Below, piece after piece: positions 1 through 9,600 of a stretch of DNA of 64,000 nt; the first letter of the stretch is position 1, and each line of letters starts with the position of its first letter. This DNA is from Niastella vici (lineage in GTDB: Bacteria; Bacteroidota; Bacteroidia; Chitinophagales; Chitinophagaceae): the NCBI RefSeq assembly GCF_002077945.1, contig NZ_LVYD01000051.1:62001-126000 (forward strand), given 5' to 3'. The translations under genes were made by a program, and so were the position numbers. The notes under the pieces are model-generated. The model was not told the DNA's origin. It ran no database searches and saw only the letters and a list, made by a program, of their open reading frames with translations.

Positions 1-638
1 TCGAGCATAGCGCAATCTAACCCAACGTATGCATTGTATAAATTAGTAACGAATTTTACGCAGTTCTTGAATGCTTCACCTTTTAAACCCAGGTTAAATG
101 CAATTTTACGCGCCTGGAAAGGGTACAGTCCACTACCTGCGTGAACCCACTCTTTGAAGATCTTGTCGGGTGTATTGTGAGCCACTTCTTCGATATCCAT
201 ACCGCCTTCAGTGCTGTACATGATCACATTCTGGCCTTTTGTACGATCGAGCAGAATCGATAAGTAAAACTCTTTTACCGGGTTGGGACCAGGATAATAT
301 ACGTCCTGTGCAACCAGTACTTTGTTCACCAGTTTACCAGCTTCACCGGTTTGAATGGTTACCAGGGTGCCACCGAGTATATTACTGGCGATTGTTTTTA
401 TTTCTTCGGCACTTTTACCTACAGCCACACCGCGTTGTTCGGTGCCTCTGATTTTACCCTTACCGCGACCACCCGCATGTATTTGCGCTTTTACAACTGC
501 GAAGTTGTTGCCAAACTGAACTTTTAAATTCTTATATGCTTCTTCGGCCGCGTCGGCTCTGTCGACCGGTATTCCTTCCTGCACCGGTACATTGTATTTT
601 TTCAGTAATTCCTTTGCCTGGTATTCGTGAAGATTCAT
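1..638 (-). CDS. sucC: Succinate--CoA ligase (ADP-forming) subunit beta, 3' end outside window
   Basis: ATP-grasp beta subunit of succinyl-CoA synthetase, the TCA-cycle enzyme that makes ATP or GTP from succinyl-CoA. I translated the minus strand by hand: ATG at 638-636 gives MNLHEYQAKELLKKY, the hallmark SucC N-terminus. It continues with VKAQIHAGGRGKGK (the nucleotide-binding glycine-rich stretch, near residue 50) and GGMDIEEVA near residue 150. The frame is open for 212 codons to the window edge, against roughly 390-400 residues for the family, so about half the gene is missing here. It is divergent from the purine nucleoside phosphorylase gene. The gap between them holds a heptamer repeat element. 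Identity is secure; the truncation is only the window boundary. Confidence 0.95.
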   Translation of the reverse strand, partial: MNLHEYQAKELLKKYNVPVQEGIPVDRADAAEEAYKNLKVQFGNNFAVVKAQIHAGGRGKGKIRGTEQRGVAVGKSAEEIKTIASNILGGTLVTIQTGEAGKLVNKVLVAQDVYYPGPNPVKEFYLSILLDRTKGQNVIMYSTEGGMDIEEVAHNTPDKIFKEWVHAGSGLYPFQARKIAFNLGLKGEAFKNCVKFVTNLYNAYVGLDCAML

Positions 639-671
639 GCCGTAAAAAATTTTGGCGAAAATAAGCAAAAA

Positions 672-812
672 AGGTATTACCTGTTACCCCTGCTGCCAGT
701 TAACAGCCTACGATTTACGGTAACGTTGCCGGAAATCGGTTGTTACCGGTTACCAGTTTCCGGTTCCCGGGGCGAAACGCCTGGCAACTGGCAACCCGGC
801 AACCGGTAACTT
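672..812. repeat. Heptamer-period repeat element with inverted arms
   Basis: The sucC-PNP gap is built of 7-bp degenerate words. On the left the units ACCGGTT, ACCAGTT, TCCGGTT run from 745 to 765. On the right CTGGCAA occurs twice (781-794) and is followed by related CCGGCAA/CCGGTAA units to 809. GTTACCGGTT (743-752) and AACCGGTAAC (801-810) are exact reverse complements, so the arms can pair. A core CCTACGATTTACGG (707-720) resembles, in reverse, the CCGCAAATCGTA core of the element at 48045-48144. An open frame across 627-809 is just repeat and is not called. Confidence 0.75.
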
Positions 813-815
813 CCT

Positions 816-823
816 TATATTTG
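816..823 (+). promoter_or_regulatory. Bacteroidota -7 promoter element for the PNP gene
   Basis: TATATTTG matches the Bacteroidota -7 consensus TAnnTTTG and lies 52 bases before the PNP start codon, directly after the heptamer repeat. The -33 TTTG box is not obvious because the repeat occupies that position. Predicted from consensus only. Confidence 0.5.
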
Positions 824-874
824 CACGCATTTTCAACCAATAAAACGCGCCATTAACATTATTATTCATCATTT

Positions 875-1696
875 ATGCCCGGTATACTTCAACAATTACA
901 TGAAACCACTTCCTTTATTCAGAGCAATTATCCCCACATCCCCGAGGTGGGCATTGTTTTAGGAAGCGGATTGGGAAATTTTGCGCAGGAAATCAAAGTT
1001 GAAAAGGAAATCGCGTACGATGCCATTCCCCATTTCCCGGTTTCTACAGTAGAAGGCCATCATGGCAAGCTGATGTTTGGCGAATTAAGCGGGAAGAAAG
1101 TGGTGGTAATGGCCGGCCGCTTCCATTTTTATGAAGGATATACCCCCGATCAGGTATCCTATCCTATCAGGGTAATGAAACAACTGGGTATCCGGCAATT
1201 GATGTTATCCAATGCGGCGGGTGGGGTAAACCCGGCATTTACGGTGGGCGACCTCATGATCATTACCGATCACATCAGTTTCAGCACGGTAAACCCGCTG
1301 ATCGGTAAAAATTATACCGAACTGGGCCCCCGTTTCCCTGATATGAGCGAGCCATATACTAAAGAGATCATAAAAAAAGCCAAAGCCATTGCGGCCGCTT
1401 CGAATATAAAAGTGCAGGAAGGGGTTTATTTTGGTGTAACTGGTCCAACATTTGAAACAAGGGCCGAATACAAACTGATCCATCGTATGGGTGGCGATGC
1501 GGTGGGCATGAGCACCGTACAGGAAGTGATCATTGCAGTGCATATGGGCCTGCCCGTATTTGCCGTGAGCGTTATCACCGATATTGGTATACGGGAAGAA
1601 GATAATATAATCACGCATGAAGAAGTATTACAGGCCGCGAAGGAAGCTGAACCAAAGCTCACCGCTATCTTTAAACAACTGGTAGCTGAATTGTAA
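875..1696 (+). CDS. punA: Purine-nucleoside phosphorylase, trimeric PNP/MTAP family
   Basis: Cytosolic purine salvage enzyme that splits purine nucleosides with phosphate into base and (deoxy)ribose-1-phosphate. At 273 residues it is full length for the trimeric family. Visible motifs: phosphate loop GSGLG (30-34), GRFHFYEGY (81-89), SNAAGG (112-117), GPTFET with the base-binding Glu194 (190-195), and GMST (211-214). The residue aligned with human PNP Asn243, which sets 6-oxopurine preference, reads Asp236 (VITD), as in the adenine-specific MTAP branch. The substrate may therefore include 6-aminopurines. ATG at 875 follows a -7 promoter element at 816-823. A short palindrome (about 1699-1718) follows the stop, without a T-run. 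Confidence 0.92.
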   Translation: MPGILQQLHETTSFIQSNYPHIPEVGIVLGSGLGNFAQEIKVEKEIAYDAIPHFPVSTVEGHHGKLMFGELSGKKVVVMAGRFHFYEGYTPDQVSYPIRVMKQLGIRQLMLSNAAGGVNPAFTVGDLMIITDHISFSTVNPLIGKNYTELGPRFPDMSEPYTKEIIKKAKAIAAASNIKVQEGVYFGVTGPTFETRAEYKLIHRMGGDAVGMSTVQEVIIAVHMGLPVFAVSVITDIGIREEDNIITHEEVLQAAKEAEPKLTAIFKQLVAEL

Positions 1697-1792
1697 TATG
1701 CCGAAGCTGCCGGCATTCTGACAGCTTCGATTAGTCAGCACAATTAACTTTCTTATAACCGGTATCGGTTTAATAATTATTAATTTGTCGCC

Positions 1793-3868
1793 TTGTTTAA
1801 TAATCGTTCATACTTGTTAAGGATCTGGTACATATTTATTGGTTCCCTTTTACTGACCGGCTTTGTAAATTCGGCAAAGGCCCAACAGGATTTTCTTCGT
1901 AAGGCGCAGGGGAAGTTCAGTGGCATGAGCATGTCGGGTGGTGGCAGCGATTCAATTGGCCACCGTACGGGCCTCGAAGATTCCATCACCATCCATTTCC
2001 GTTTCCTCGATACAAGCAGGTTGCAGAATTTCGATTCCGTATTATACGATTTCAGCAAACGCATAAATGTTCCCTGGTACCACGTTAACCTCGGTAATTT
2101 GGGCACCGCCTCGCGCAGTCTTTTGTTTGAACCTAAAATGAAGGCCGGTTGGGACCATGGCTTTCATGCATTTGATATTTACAACTTAACGGTGCAGGAC
2201 GCCCGCTTTTATAATACAACCCGCCCGTATGCCGAATTGAATTATCTGCTGGGGTCTAAATCGGAACAATTGATCCGCCTCATGCATACCCAAAACCTGA
2301 AGCCAAACTGGAACATGGCTTTTGAGTACCGGCTGATCAATGCACCGGGTTTTTTTCAGAACCAGAATACCAATCATAATAATTACCGCTTTACTTCCTG
2401 GTACCAGTCGAAGAACAAACGTTACCAGAATTTCATAGTGATAGTGGGCAACAAACTGCAATCAGGTGAAAACGGCGGTATAAAAGCCGATGGTAACTAC
2501 CTCGATAGTGCGGGCGGCGCCTACGATGAACGGTCAAATATTCCCACCAAACTGGGACCCGACCAGCCCGGCAGCCGCAATTTCTTCAGCTCCAATATAC
2601 CCACCGGTACCAATTATACCAATGCTACGTATATGCTGCGGCAGCAGTACGACCTGGGACAAAAAGACTCCCTGGTGGTGAACGATACCACTACAATACC
2701 TTTGTTTTACCCGCGTTTGCGCCTTGAGCATACTATTGCGTTAAGCACCTATCATTACCGCTTTCATGATAACTATTCAGATACCAACTATTACGATAGC
2801 CTGTATGCCATCCCTTTGAGAAAGAACCGGGATACTTTTTTTAACCGGGAACACTGGCGGGAATTAGTGAATGATTTTTCGATCTACACTTTCCCTGATG
2901 CTAAAAATGCAGGACAATTCCTGAAGCTGGGCGCCTCCTTACAAACCCTGAAGGGGGAATTTATTGATTCGGTGTATTTGAAAGACAGCAGCTTCACTAA
3001 AGACTATTATAACTTCTTTGTACACGGCGAATACCGCAACCGCACCCGCAACAAGAAATGGGATATTGAGGCCCTGGGTAATTTTTATGTGAACGGAAAT
3101 AATGCCGGCGACTATAATGCCTACATCAGTTTGCAGCGGTTGATCAGCCGGCAGATCGGGTATTTACAGGTGGGCTTTCAAAACACCAACCGTACGCCTT
3201 CTTATGTGTACAACCCCAACAGCAGTTTTTATCTTGATTCGGCAGCCAGCCCCATCGATCTTAAAAAAGAGAATACGTCTATACTGTTCGGTTCTTTTGT
3301 GCAACCCAAATTGAGGTTGAAACTAACCGGAAAGTATTACGTGGTTACCAATTATACTTATTATACCAATTACATGCATGTTGAGCAGGCTACCACGCTG
3401 TTCAATGTGTTGCAGGTATCGGCCGAAAAGATCTTCCGCATTGGCGGCAGCTGGAACTGGAAAACCTGGGTGGTATTACAGCAACGTATAGGTGATGGTC
3501 CGGTGAACCTGCCCCTGCTTACCACCCGCAACCAGGTAGGCTATGATGGCACCCTTGGCTTTAAGAACCTGCGCATCAGCTTTGGCGCCGAAATGCGTTA
3601 TTTCACTTCTTATAAAGCGCCGCAATATTCACCCCTTATAGGGCAGTACTTTTACCAGAATGAGACCACCGTAAAGCTGGCAAGGCCCGATTTAAGCGCT
3701 TACCTGCATTTCCGTATTAAAAGCTTTAGCGCTTATGTACGGGCCGAAAACCTGAACGCGCTGAACCCATCACAGGGTGGCTTTACAAAGAATAATGTTC
3801 CCACTATTGATTATCCTTATCCCGGTATGCAAATTCGGGTAGGTATCTTCTGGAGCTTTGTGAATTAA
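1793..3868 (+). CDS. Putative outer-membrane porin (Bacteroidota 'putative porin' family)
   Basis: Predicted outer-membrane beta-barrel of 691 residues. The start is TTG at 1793: an in-frame TAA lies at 1781-1783 and no ATG precedes the signal peptide, whose hydrophobic core (IWYIFIGSLLLTGFV) ends at AKAQ around residue 31. The body is rich in alternating aromatic/polar strands (for example YNLTVQDARFYNTTRPYAELNY) and ends in VGIFWSFVN, a C-terminal aromatic strand typical of barrel proteins. This pattern fits the large Bacteroidota porin-like family (Porin_10 type); cargo is unknown. It is convergent with the DUF2306-like gene, overlapping it by four bases. The TTG start is inferred. Confidence 0.75.
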   Translation: MFNNRSYLLRIWYIFIGSLLLTGFVNSAKAQQDFLRKAQGKFSGMSMSGGGSDSIGHRTGLEDSITIHFRFLDTSRLQNFDSVLYDFSKRINVPWYHVNLGNLGTASRSLLFEPKMKAGWDHGFHAFDIYNLTVQDARFYNTTRPYAELNYLLGSKSEQLIRLMHTQNLKPNWNMAFEYRLINAPGFFQNQNTNHNNYRFTSWYQSKNKRYQNFIVIVGNKLQSGENGGIKADGNYLDSAGGAYDERSNIPTKLGPDQPGSRNFFSSNIPTGTNYTNATYMLRQQYDLGQKDSLVVNDTTTIPLFYPRLRLEHTIALSTYHYRFHDNYSDTNYYDSLYAIPLRKNRDTFFNREHWRELVNDFSIYTFPDAKNAGQFLKLGASLQTLKGEFIDSVYLKDSSFTKDYYNFFVHGEYRNRTRNKKWDIEALGNFYVNGNNAGDYNAYISLQRLISRQIGYLQVGFQNTNRTPSYVYNPNSSFYLDSAASPIDLKKENTSILFGSFVQPKLRLKLTGKYYVVTNYTYYTNYMHVEQATTLFNVLQVSAEKIFRIGGSWNWKTWVVLQQRIGDGPVNLPLLTTRNQVGYDGTLGFKNLRISFGAEMRYFTSYKAPQYSPLIGQYFYQNETTVKLARPDLSAYLHFRIKSFSAYVRAENLNALNPSQGGFTKNNVPTIDYPYPGMQIRVGIFWSFVN

Positions 3869-4557
3869 TGGCTGCCTGCGGGTGCTGCCTGCACGGTGGC
3901 TTTCTTTCCTTTGAACAGGTTGCGGTAATGCGATAAGATCCTGCTGGTCCAAAACCCGATGCCTACACCGGGTAATATCCATAACAGCCAGCTTAATGAA
4001 CCCATTTTCACGTTCACCACAATAAATGCGGTAACGGTGGCGGCAAAAGCCCCGCCCATCCGGCTGCCATGGGTGAAGAACCAATGCTGTTTTTCGGCCG
4101 GCCGCCTGTAAAAACGGCGAATGTCCTTTAAGCCGCTGATAAAGCAAAAGATGCCGAAGCTGAGCGGAACAGTTCCCCACATACCCCGCTGTGTAAACCA
4201 GAAATAACTGAAGATTACCAGGGCCAGTCCGGCCAGCATACCGGTACCGCTTATGAACCAGTCGAGCCCGGCAGGTTGCTGTTGCAGATGCAGTTTTTTG
4301 AGGTACAAAGCCCGGTAGCCCGAGCTGGCGAGGTAATAGCTGAAAAAGCCTACCATAAACAGGAATGGAATGTTCTTGACTATTGAAATGAAGGTGGCTG
4401 TTATAAAAACACCGGTCATCCCAAAAAAGAAGATCTTCCCGGTAAGGCGGTGACGCGGGGCGCCTTTTTTATTGAGCATGGAAAGAAGTCCGGTAGATAA
4501 TGCAGTAAATCCACTGATGATGTGCAGGATGAGCATAATTTTTAATGCGATGGTCAT
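3865..4557 (-). CDS. DUF2306-like multipass membrane protein
   Basis: A 230-residue polytopic inner-membrane protein with about six to seven hydrophobic helices. The first is LKIMLILHIISGFTALSTGLL, followed by HRLTGKIFFFGM, then helices near 60, 100, 125 and 180. HR-x-x-GK-F after helix 1 and HGSRMGGAFAATVTAF near residue 165 are the conserved His/Arg features of the DUF2306 group of heme-protein-like membrane proteins. The biochemical role is unknown. ATG at 4557; the 3' end overlaps the convergent porin stop by 4 bp. The upstream 517 bp contain an 11-bp periodic array rather than a recognisable promoter. Confidence 0.7.
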   Translation of the reverse strand: MTIALKIMLILHIISGFTALSTGLLSMLNKKGAPRHRLTGKIFFFGMTGVFITATFISIVKNIPFLFMVGFFSYYLASSGYRALYLKKLHLQQQPAGLDWFISGTGMLAGLALVIFSYFWFTQRGMWGTVPLSFGIFCFISGLKDIRRFYRRPAEKQHWFFTHGSRMGGAFAATVTAFIVVNVKMGSLSWLLWILPGVGIGFWTSRILSHYRNLFKGKKATVQAAPAGSH

Positions 4558-4748
4558 ATCTGATGGCTTTTTTTGATTTTGGCAATGAGTTGGTTGCCTT
4601 CACAAAAATGCCTGTATATCAGGGCGTTTTCCAAATGCAAGGGATGAAATGCGCGGGTTTGGGACAGAATGCAGGCCACACAGCCTCCTGAAGGGGGAGT
4701 TTTCAAACCGGCAATCATTTGTGAGGTCAGGCAGCTGTACTTCGGTTA

Positions 4749-5064
4749 GGTTGTGGTTTGGTTGTGGTCGTATTGTGGTAATATCAGGTTAACCTTTTGG
4801 TTACCCTTTAGGTAATAAAATGGAAATGAAAAGGTAAAGGCAATATTACCCTAACATAAAGGGTACCTGAAGAAGGGAGAAGAAAAGCCAACCCGGGGGT
4901 AATGAAAAGGAAAAGGGGAGGTCACCAGGGGGTAACAAAAAAGAGAGGACTACCTAAGCAGGAGGTAACCAGGAGGAAACCAGGGGGTAAAGAAATGATT
5001 TTGCTGATGTTGGAAATCAACTAATTGCGAAACGCCGGGGTAACCAGGAGGTAAACAAGAGGTA
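4749..5064. repeat. Degenerate 11-bp periodic intergenic array
   Basis: This gap of about 517 bp between the DUF2306-like gene and the LytTR gene is not coding. From 4749 it reads as exact 11-base units, beginning GGTTGTGGTTT (4749-4759), then GGTTGTGGTCG, TATTGTGGTAA and CCTTTTGGTTA, drifting to about 4836. A second run uses ACCAGGAGGTA-type units at 4957-4967, 4968-4978 and 4979-4989, and again at 5043-5053 and 5054-5064. The + strand is strongly purine-rich (G/A) in the second half. The flanks 4558-4748 hold nothing I recognise. Confidence 0.7.
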
Positions 5065-5074
5065 AAGAATTGAC

Positions 5075-5953
5075 TTATCCCATGCTGAGCAAAAGGGTTT
5101 GTTCGGAGAGTTTTGAATTCAAATTCCGCGAAACCGGCACCGGTTCCGCCCCATCTTTTAAATGCAGTTTATACCCCTGCGCATTGCCGCTTACATGCGC
5201 TACGGCACTCAAATTCACAATAAACGCGCGGTGGCAGCGGAAAAATTGGGGGAAGGGGGCCAGCATTTCTTCTACTTTTCGCAGGGTGCTGCGCAAAAGA
5301 TACGTAGCGGGTTCGTTTTCTTTTAAAAAATGGATCTGCACATAATTATCCGCCGAAGTAATATACCGGATATCGCCGGGGGCTACCATAAACTGTTCTT
5401 TCCCGTTCTCACTGGTAAATACGATGTTCTCTTGCTGGTTCAACAGTACCGGAGCCGGGCTTTCTGCCTGGTGCAATTGTTTATCCAGTTGCGAAGCGCC
5501 GGCCTTGTATTTTTTTAACAGGCGTTGTTGTTTCAATAAGATATTCAGCCACAGCGTGAAGATGCCCACTATCAACGTCCACCATAAAAAACGGATCAGC
5601 ATATACCACGACAAAGTTGTTCCCGACAGCCAGTGGTTCAGCAACCAGTTACCAAATGCAATAACCACCAGTTGCCAGCACATATGCACCAACTCTTTGC
5701 CAACCGTCCATTTTTCTTCGCGGTAAACAGCCGGCAAAAGCCAGGGCAGCATAAAAGTATTCAGGGTGGCAAGAACAAAAGTGACCAGCGCGTATAAGGA
5801 AGCCTGTAAGATGCGGGCGGAAAGGCTTAGCTCATTAATGCCAAAAGGCTGTAACAGGAACAGGATCAAAAATACACACAACGCGGCATAAAAAGTATAC
5901 CGGAACGCCTGGCGCGAGGGCGCATCTAAAGGAAAAGGACGGTGTAATAACAT
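5075..5953 (-). CDS. Membrane-anchored LytTR-family transcriptional regulator
   Basis: A 292-residue regulator. The N-terminal half has four hydrophobic helices (about 18-38, 48-70, 85-105, 120-142), a short coiled linker (150-175), then a C-terminal LytTR DNA-binding domain (about 190-288). Domain features are DIRYITSADNYVQIHF, LRKVEEMLAPFPQFFRCHRAFIVNL and PVSRNL near the end. There is no response-regulator receiver domain, so sensing is probably through the membrane part rather than phosphotransfer. ATG at 5953, divergent from the small secreted protein at 6073. Target genes cannot be told; an effect on the neighbouring metal-efflux operon is possible but unsupported. Confidence 0.85.
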   Translation of the reverse strand: MLLHRPFPLDAPSRQAFRYTFYAALCVFLILFLLQPFGINELSLSARILQASLYALVTFVLATLNTFMLPWLLPAVYREEKWTVGKELVHMCWQLVVIAFGNWLLNHWLSGTTLSWYMLIRFLWWTLIVGIFTLWLNILLKQQRLLKKYKAGASQLDKQLHQAESPAPVLLNQQENIVFTSENGKEQFMVAPGDIRYITSADNYVQIHFLKENEPATYLLRSTLRKVEEMLAPFPQFFRCHRAFIVNLSAVAHVSGNAQGYKLHLKDGAEPVPVSRNLNSKLSEQTLLLSMG

Positions 5954-6072
5954 AAATGGGCCTTGATGGCGGCATAAAGATAATATTCCATATTATTGGG
6001 CCCTGGTCTTAACACAGGTTAAAAAATAATTATTATCCTTTTATTTGACCGGCTGTTTTGTACATTTGACCC

Positions 6073-6462
6073 GTGAAAAAGGCCGTAGCCATATTTTTTG
6101 TAAGTATTTATATGCTGTCGTTCTCAGAACTGCACCAGTTTCTGCGAATGCCCGTATTGATACAACATTTTATTGAGCACCGGCATCAGGACCCATCCAT
6201 CTCCCTGCTTTCTTTCCTGAACTTACATTACATTCATCAGTATGTAAAGGACGAGGATTATCAACGCGATAACCAGTTGCCTTTTCGCCATACCGATTGC
6301 TGCGTAGCCAATACCACCATTTGTTGCGAGTGCCCGGTAAATGCAGTTATTGAATTGCCGGTACGCAGTATAGAAGCAAAGAACGAGTTTATTCTGCACA
6401 ATGAAGATAATCACTCCCTGCTCGCAGTAGCCGATATTTTTCAGCCACCCCGTTGCGCCTGA
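6073..6462 (+). CDS. Small secreted Cys/His-rich protein upstream of metal efflux pump
   Basis: A 129-residue protein of a type often found in front of CzcA-like pumps in Bacteroidota; no named function. The GTG start at 6073 gives MKKAVAIFFVSIYMLSFSE, a basic then hydrophobic signal-like segment. The mature part contains HYIHQY, an acidic DEDYQRD turn, LPFRH, and a cysteine cluster DCC..TICCEC (about 78-90) that could bind soft metals. TACATTTG at 6061-6068 matches the -7 promoter consensus but would place transcription start at or beyond the GTG. So either the promoter is spurious or the real start is ATG 6112. The 190-bp gap to the pump gene shows no terminator. Confidence 0.6.
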   Translation: MKKAVAIFFVSIYMLSFSELHQFLRMPVLIQHFIEHRHQDPSISLLSFLNLHYIHQYVKDEDYQRDNQLPFRHTDCCVANTTICCECPVNAVIELPVRSIEAKNEFILHNEDNHSLLAVADIFQPPRCA

Positions 6463-6653
6463 GCCATAACCATTTTATTGTAGGCAAAAAAGTGAATGCG
6501 CTATAAGCAGCATCACTATTTGTTTATCGTGTATTGATACCGAATCAGGCAAAGTACATTGTACAACAAACCATGGGCGTATGCAGGCAACTACTGTATA
6601 CGATGTAATTGCTGTTTGTTGTAGTGTGCCTTTACCTGTACAAAAAGTATTTC

Positions 6654-9600
6654 ATGATCCAATCTATCATTCGTTTTTCTATCAAGAATAAACTGATAAT
6701 CGGTTTATTTATACTGGCGCTTATCATTTGGGGCGGTTATTCCGTAACCCGGCTACCCATTGATGCCGTGCCCGATATTACCGATAACCAGGTACAGGTG
6801 ATCACTATATCCCCATCGCTGGGCGCACCCGATGTAGAACGGTTGATCACTTTTCCTATTGAACAGGCAAACAGTACCATACCCGGTCTCAAGAAGATCA
6901 GGAGTTTTTCCCGTTTTGGTTTATCGGTAGTGACCATTGTTTTTGAAGACAATGTCGATGTATACTGGGCCCGGCAGCAAATTGCTGAACGGCTGCAGCA
7001 GGTGCAGAACCAGATACCCACACAATTGGGTAAACCCGAAATGGCGCCAATTACCACAGGCCTTGGTGAAATTTACCAGTATGTGGTGCGTGCAAAAAAA
7101 GGCTATGAGCAGCAATACGATGCCATGCAGTTACGAACGATCCAGGACTGGATCATTCGCCGGCAATTGCTGGGCACACCCGGTGTGGCCGATGTTTCCA
7201 GTTTTGGCGGGCTGCTGAAGCAATATGAAATAGCTGTGAACACATCGCGGTTGAAATCGTATAACCTCACGATCGATGATGTATTCAATGCCCTGGAAAA
7301 AAATAATCAGAATACGGGTGGCGCCTATATTGAAAAAGGTCCGGCCGTATTATTCATCCGCAGCGAAGGACTGATCACCAATGAACAGGATATTGGCAAT
7401 ATAGTAGTAAAACAGATCGATGCCGGTATACCGGTGCTCATGCGCGATGTAGCCACCATACAACTGGGCAGCGCTACCCGCTACGGGGCCATGACGTATA
7501 ATGATAAAGGCGAGGTAGCCGGCGCCATTGTAATGATGTTGAAAGGTGAGAACTCGTCGGCCGTCATAAAACGGATAAAGGAAAGAATAAAGCAAATACA
7601 ACAAACCCTGCCCGAAGGGGTAGTGGTAGAACCGTTCCTCGACCGCACCAAAATGGTGAACCACGCCATTGGAACGGTAGAGACCAATTTGATTGAAGGC
7701 GCCCTGATCGTGGTGTTTGTGCTGGTTGTGTTTTTGGGTAACCTGCGGGCGGGGCTGGTAGTGGCATCTGTCATTCCTTTATCGATGTTGTTTGCCATCA
7801 TTCTGATGAATGCGTTTGGCGTAAGCGGTAACCTTATGAGCCTTGGCGCTATTGATTTTGGATTGATCGTTGATGGGGCCGTGATCATTGTGGAAGCCGT
7901 GATGCACCGGTTAAGCCATTCCCGGCATTTTACGGGCGTGAACCGGTTGAACCAAAGCAGCATGGATGAAGAAGTACAGCAAAGCGCTTCCCGCATGATG
8001 AATGCCGCCATTTTTGGACAGATCATTATCCTCGTTGTTTACCTGCCTATTTATTCTTTACAGGGTATTGAAGGAAAAATGTTCCGCCCTATGGCGCAAA
8101 CGGTAACCTTTGCCTTGCTGGGCGCATTCCTGCTGTCATTCACCTATGTGCCCATGATGACCTCGCTGTTCCTCAGTAAAAAATTATCGCATACCGAAAG
8201 CTTCAGCGACCGCATGATGCGGCGGTTAGAGAAAATATATCAGCGCGGGCTGGAAAAACTGTTGCATTTCCCCAAAACCATAGTAGCTGCAAGTATCCTG
8301 TTCTTTGGGCTCAGCCTGGTGATCTTTTCCCGGTTGGGCGGCGAGTTTATTCCGCAGCTGGAAGAAGGAGATTTTGCTGTTGAAACCCGGGTGCTTACAG
8401 GAAGTAATATCAGTACCTCAGTGAACACCCTTACAAGGGCAGCCCATATCTTAAAAAGCCGTTTCCCTGAAGTGATAAAGGTAGTAGGCAAGAACGGCAG
8501 CAGTGAAATACCTACCGACCCCATGCCTATTGAAGCCAGTGATCTGATGGTCATCTTGAAAGATAAGAAGGAGTGGACAAGCGCCCGCACATTTGATGAG
8601 CTGGCCCAAAAAATGCGTGTAGCCCTGGAAGATATTCCCGGCGCTACATTCGGTTTTCAGTTCCCGGTACAAATGCGGTTCAATGAACTCATCAGCGGTG
8701 CGCGGCAGGATGTGGTGTGTAAGATTTTTGGTGAAGACCTTGACACGCTGGCGCAATATGCCAACAAGATCGGGTCTATTATAAATACTGTTAAAGGAAC
8801 AAGCGATCTGTATGTAGAAACCGTTACCGGTATTCCGCAGATCCTGATCAGGTACAACCGGAATGCCATTGCCCATTACGGATTGAATATTGAAGACCTC
8901 AACCGCGTGGTGAACACGGCTTTTGCGGGGCAAAGCGCCGGACTGGTTTATGAAGGGGAACGGCGTTTTGACCTGGTTGTACGGTTAGAGAATACCCAAC
9001 GCCAGGATGTAACCGATGTACAGAACCTGTTAGTGCCCACCCCCAATGGCGCCCAGGTACCATTGAGCCAGGTAGCCACTGTTAGTATACAGGAAGGACC
9101 CAACCAAATACAACGTGAAGATGCCAAACGAAGGATCGTGGCTGGTTTCAATGTACGGGGGCGCGATGTGGAAAGTATTGTACAGGAGCTCGACAAAAAA
9201 ATAAAACAACAGGTGCATTTGCCCGCCGGTTATTACATCGATTACGGCGGCCAGTTCGAGAATTTAACCGAAGCGCGGCAGCGCTTGGCCATTGCCGTAC
9301 CAGTTGCCTTATTGCTGATACTGGTAATGTTGTATTTCGCATTCGGTAAAATAAAATATGGACTGCTTATTTTTTCTGCCATTCCATTATCGGCCATTGG
9401 CGGTATCCTGTTCCTGTGGATGCGGGGCATGCCCTTCAGTATTTCAGCAGGCATTGGCTTTATTGCCTTATTTGGCGTGGCAGTATTGAATGGAATTGTA
9501 TTGATCGCCGAATTCACCCGGTTAAAGCACCAGGGTATACACGATATTAAACAAATTATTATGGAAGGAACACGCATTCGGTTGCGGCCGGTGTTAATGA

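Noticed and set aside
627-809. A 60-codon + strand frame upstream of the PNP gene
   Set aside because: Made almost entirely of heptamer repeat, with no similarity to any protein type.
7481-8026. A 181-codon frame antisense to czcA
   Set aside because: Shadow of a highly conserved transmembrane region of the pump.
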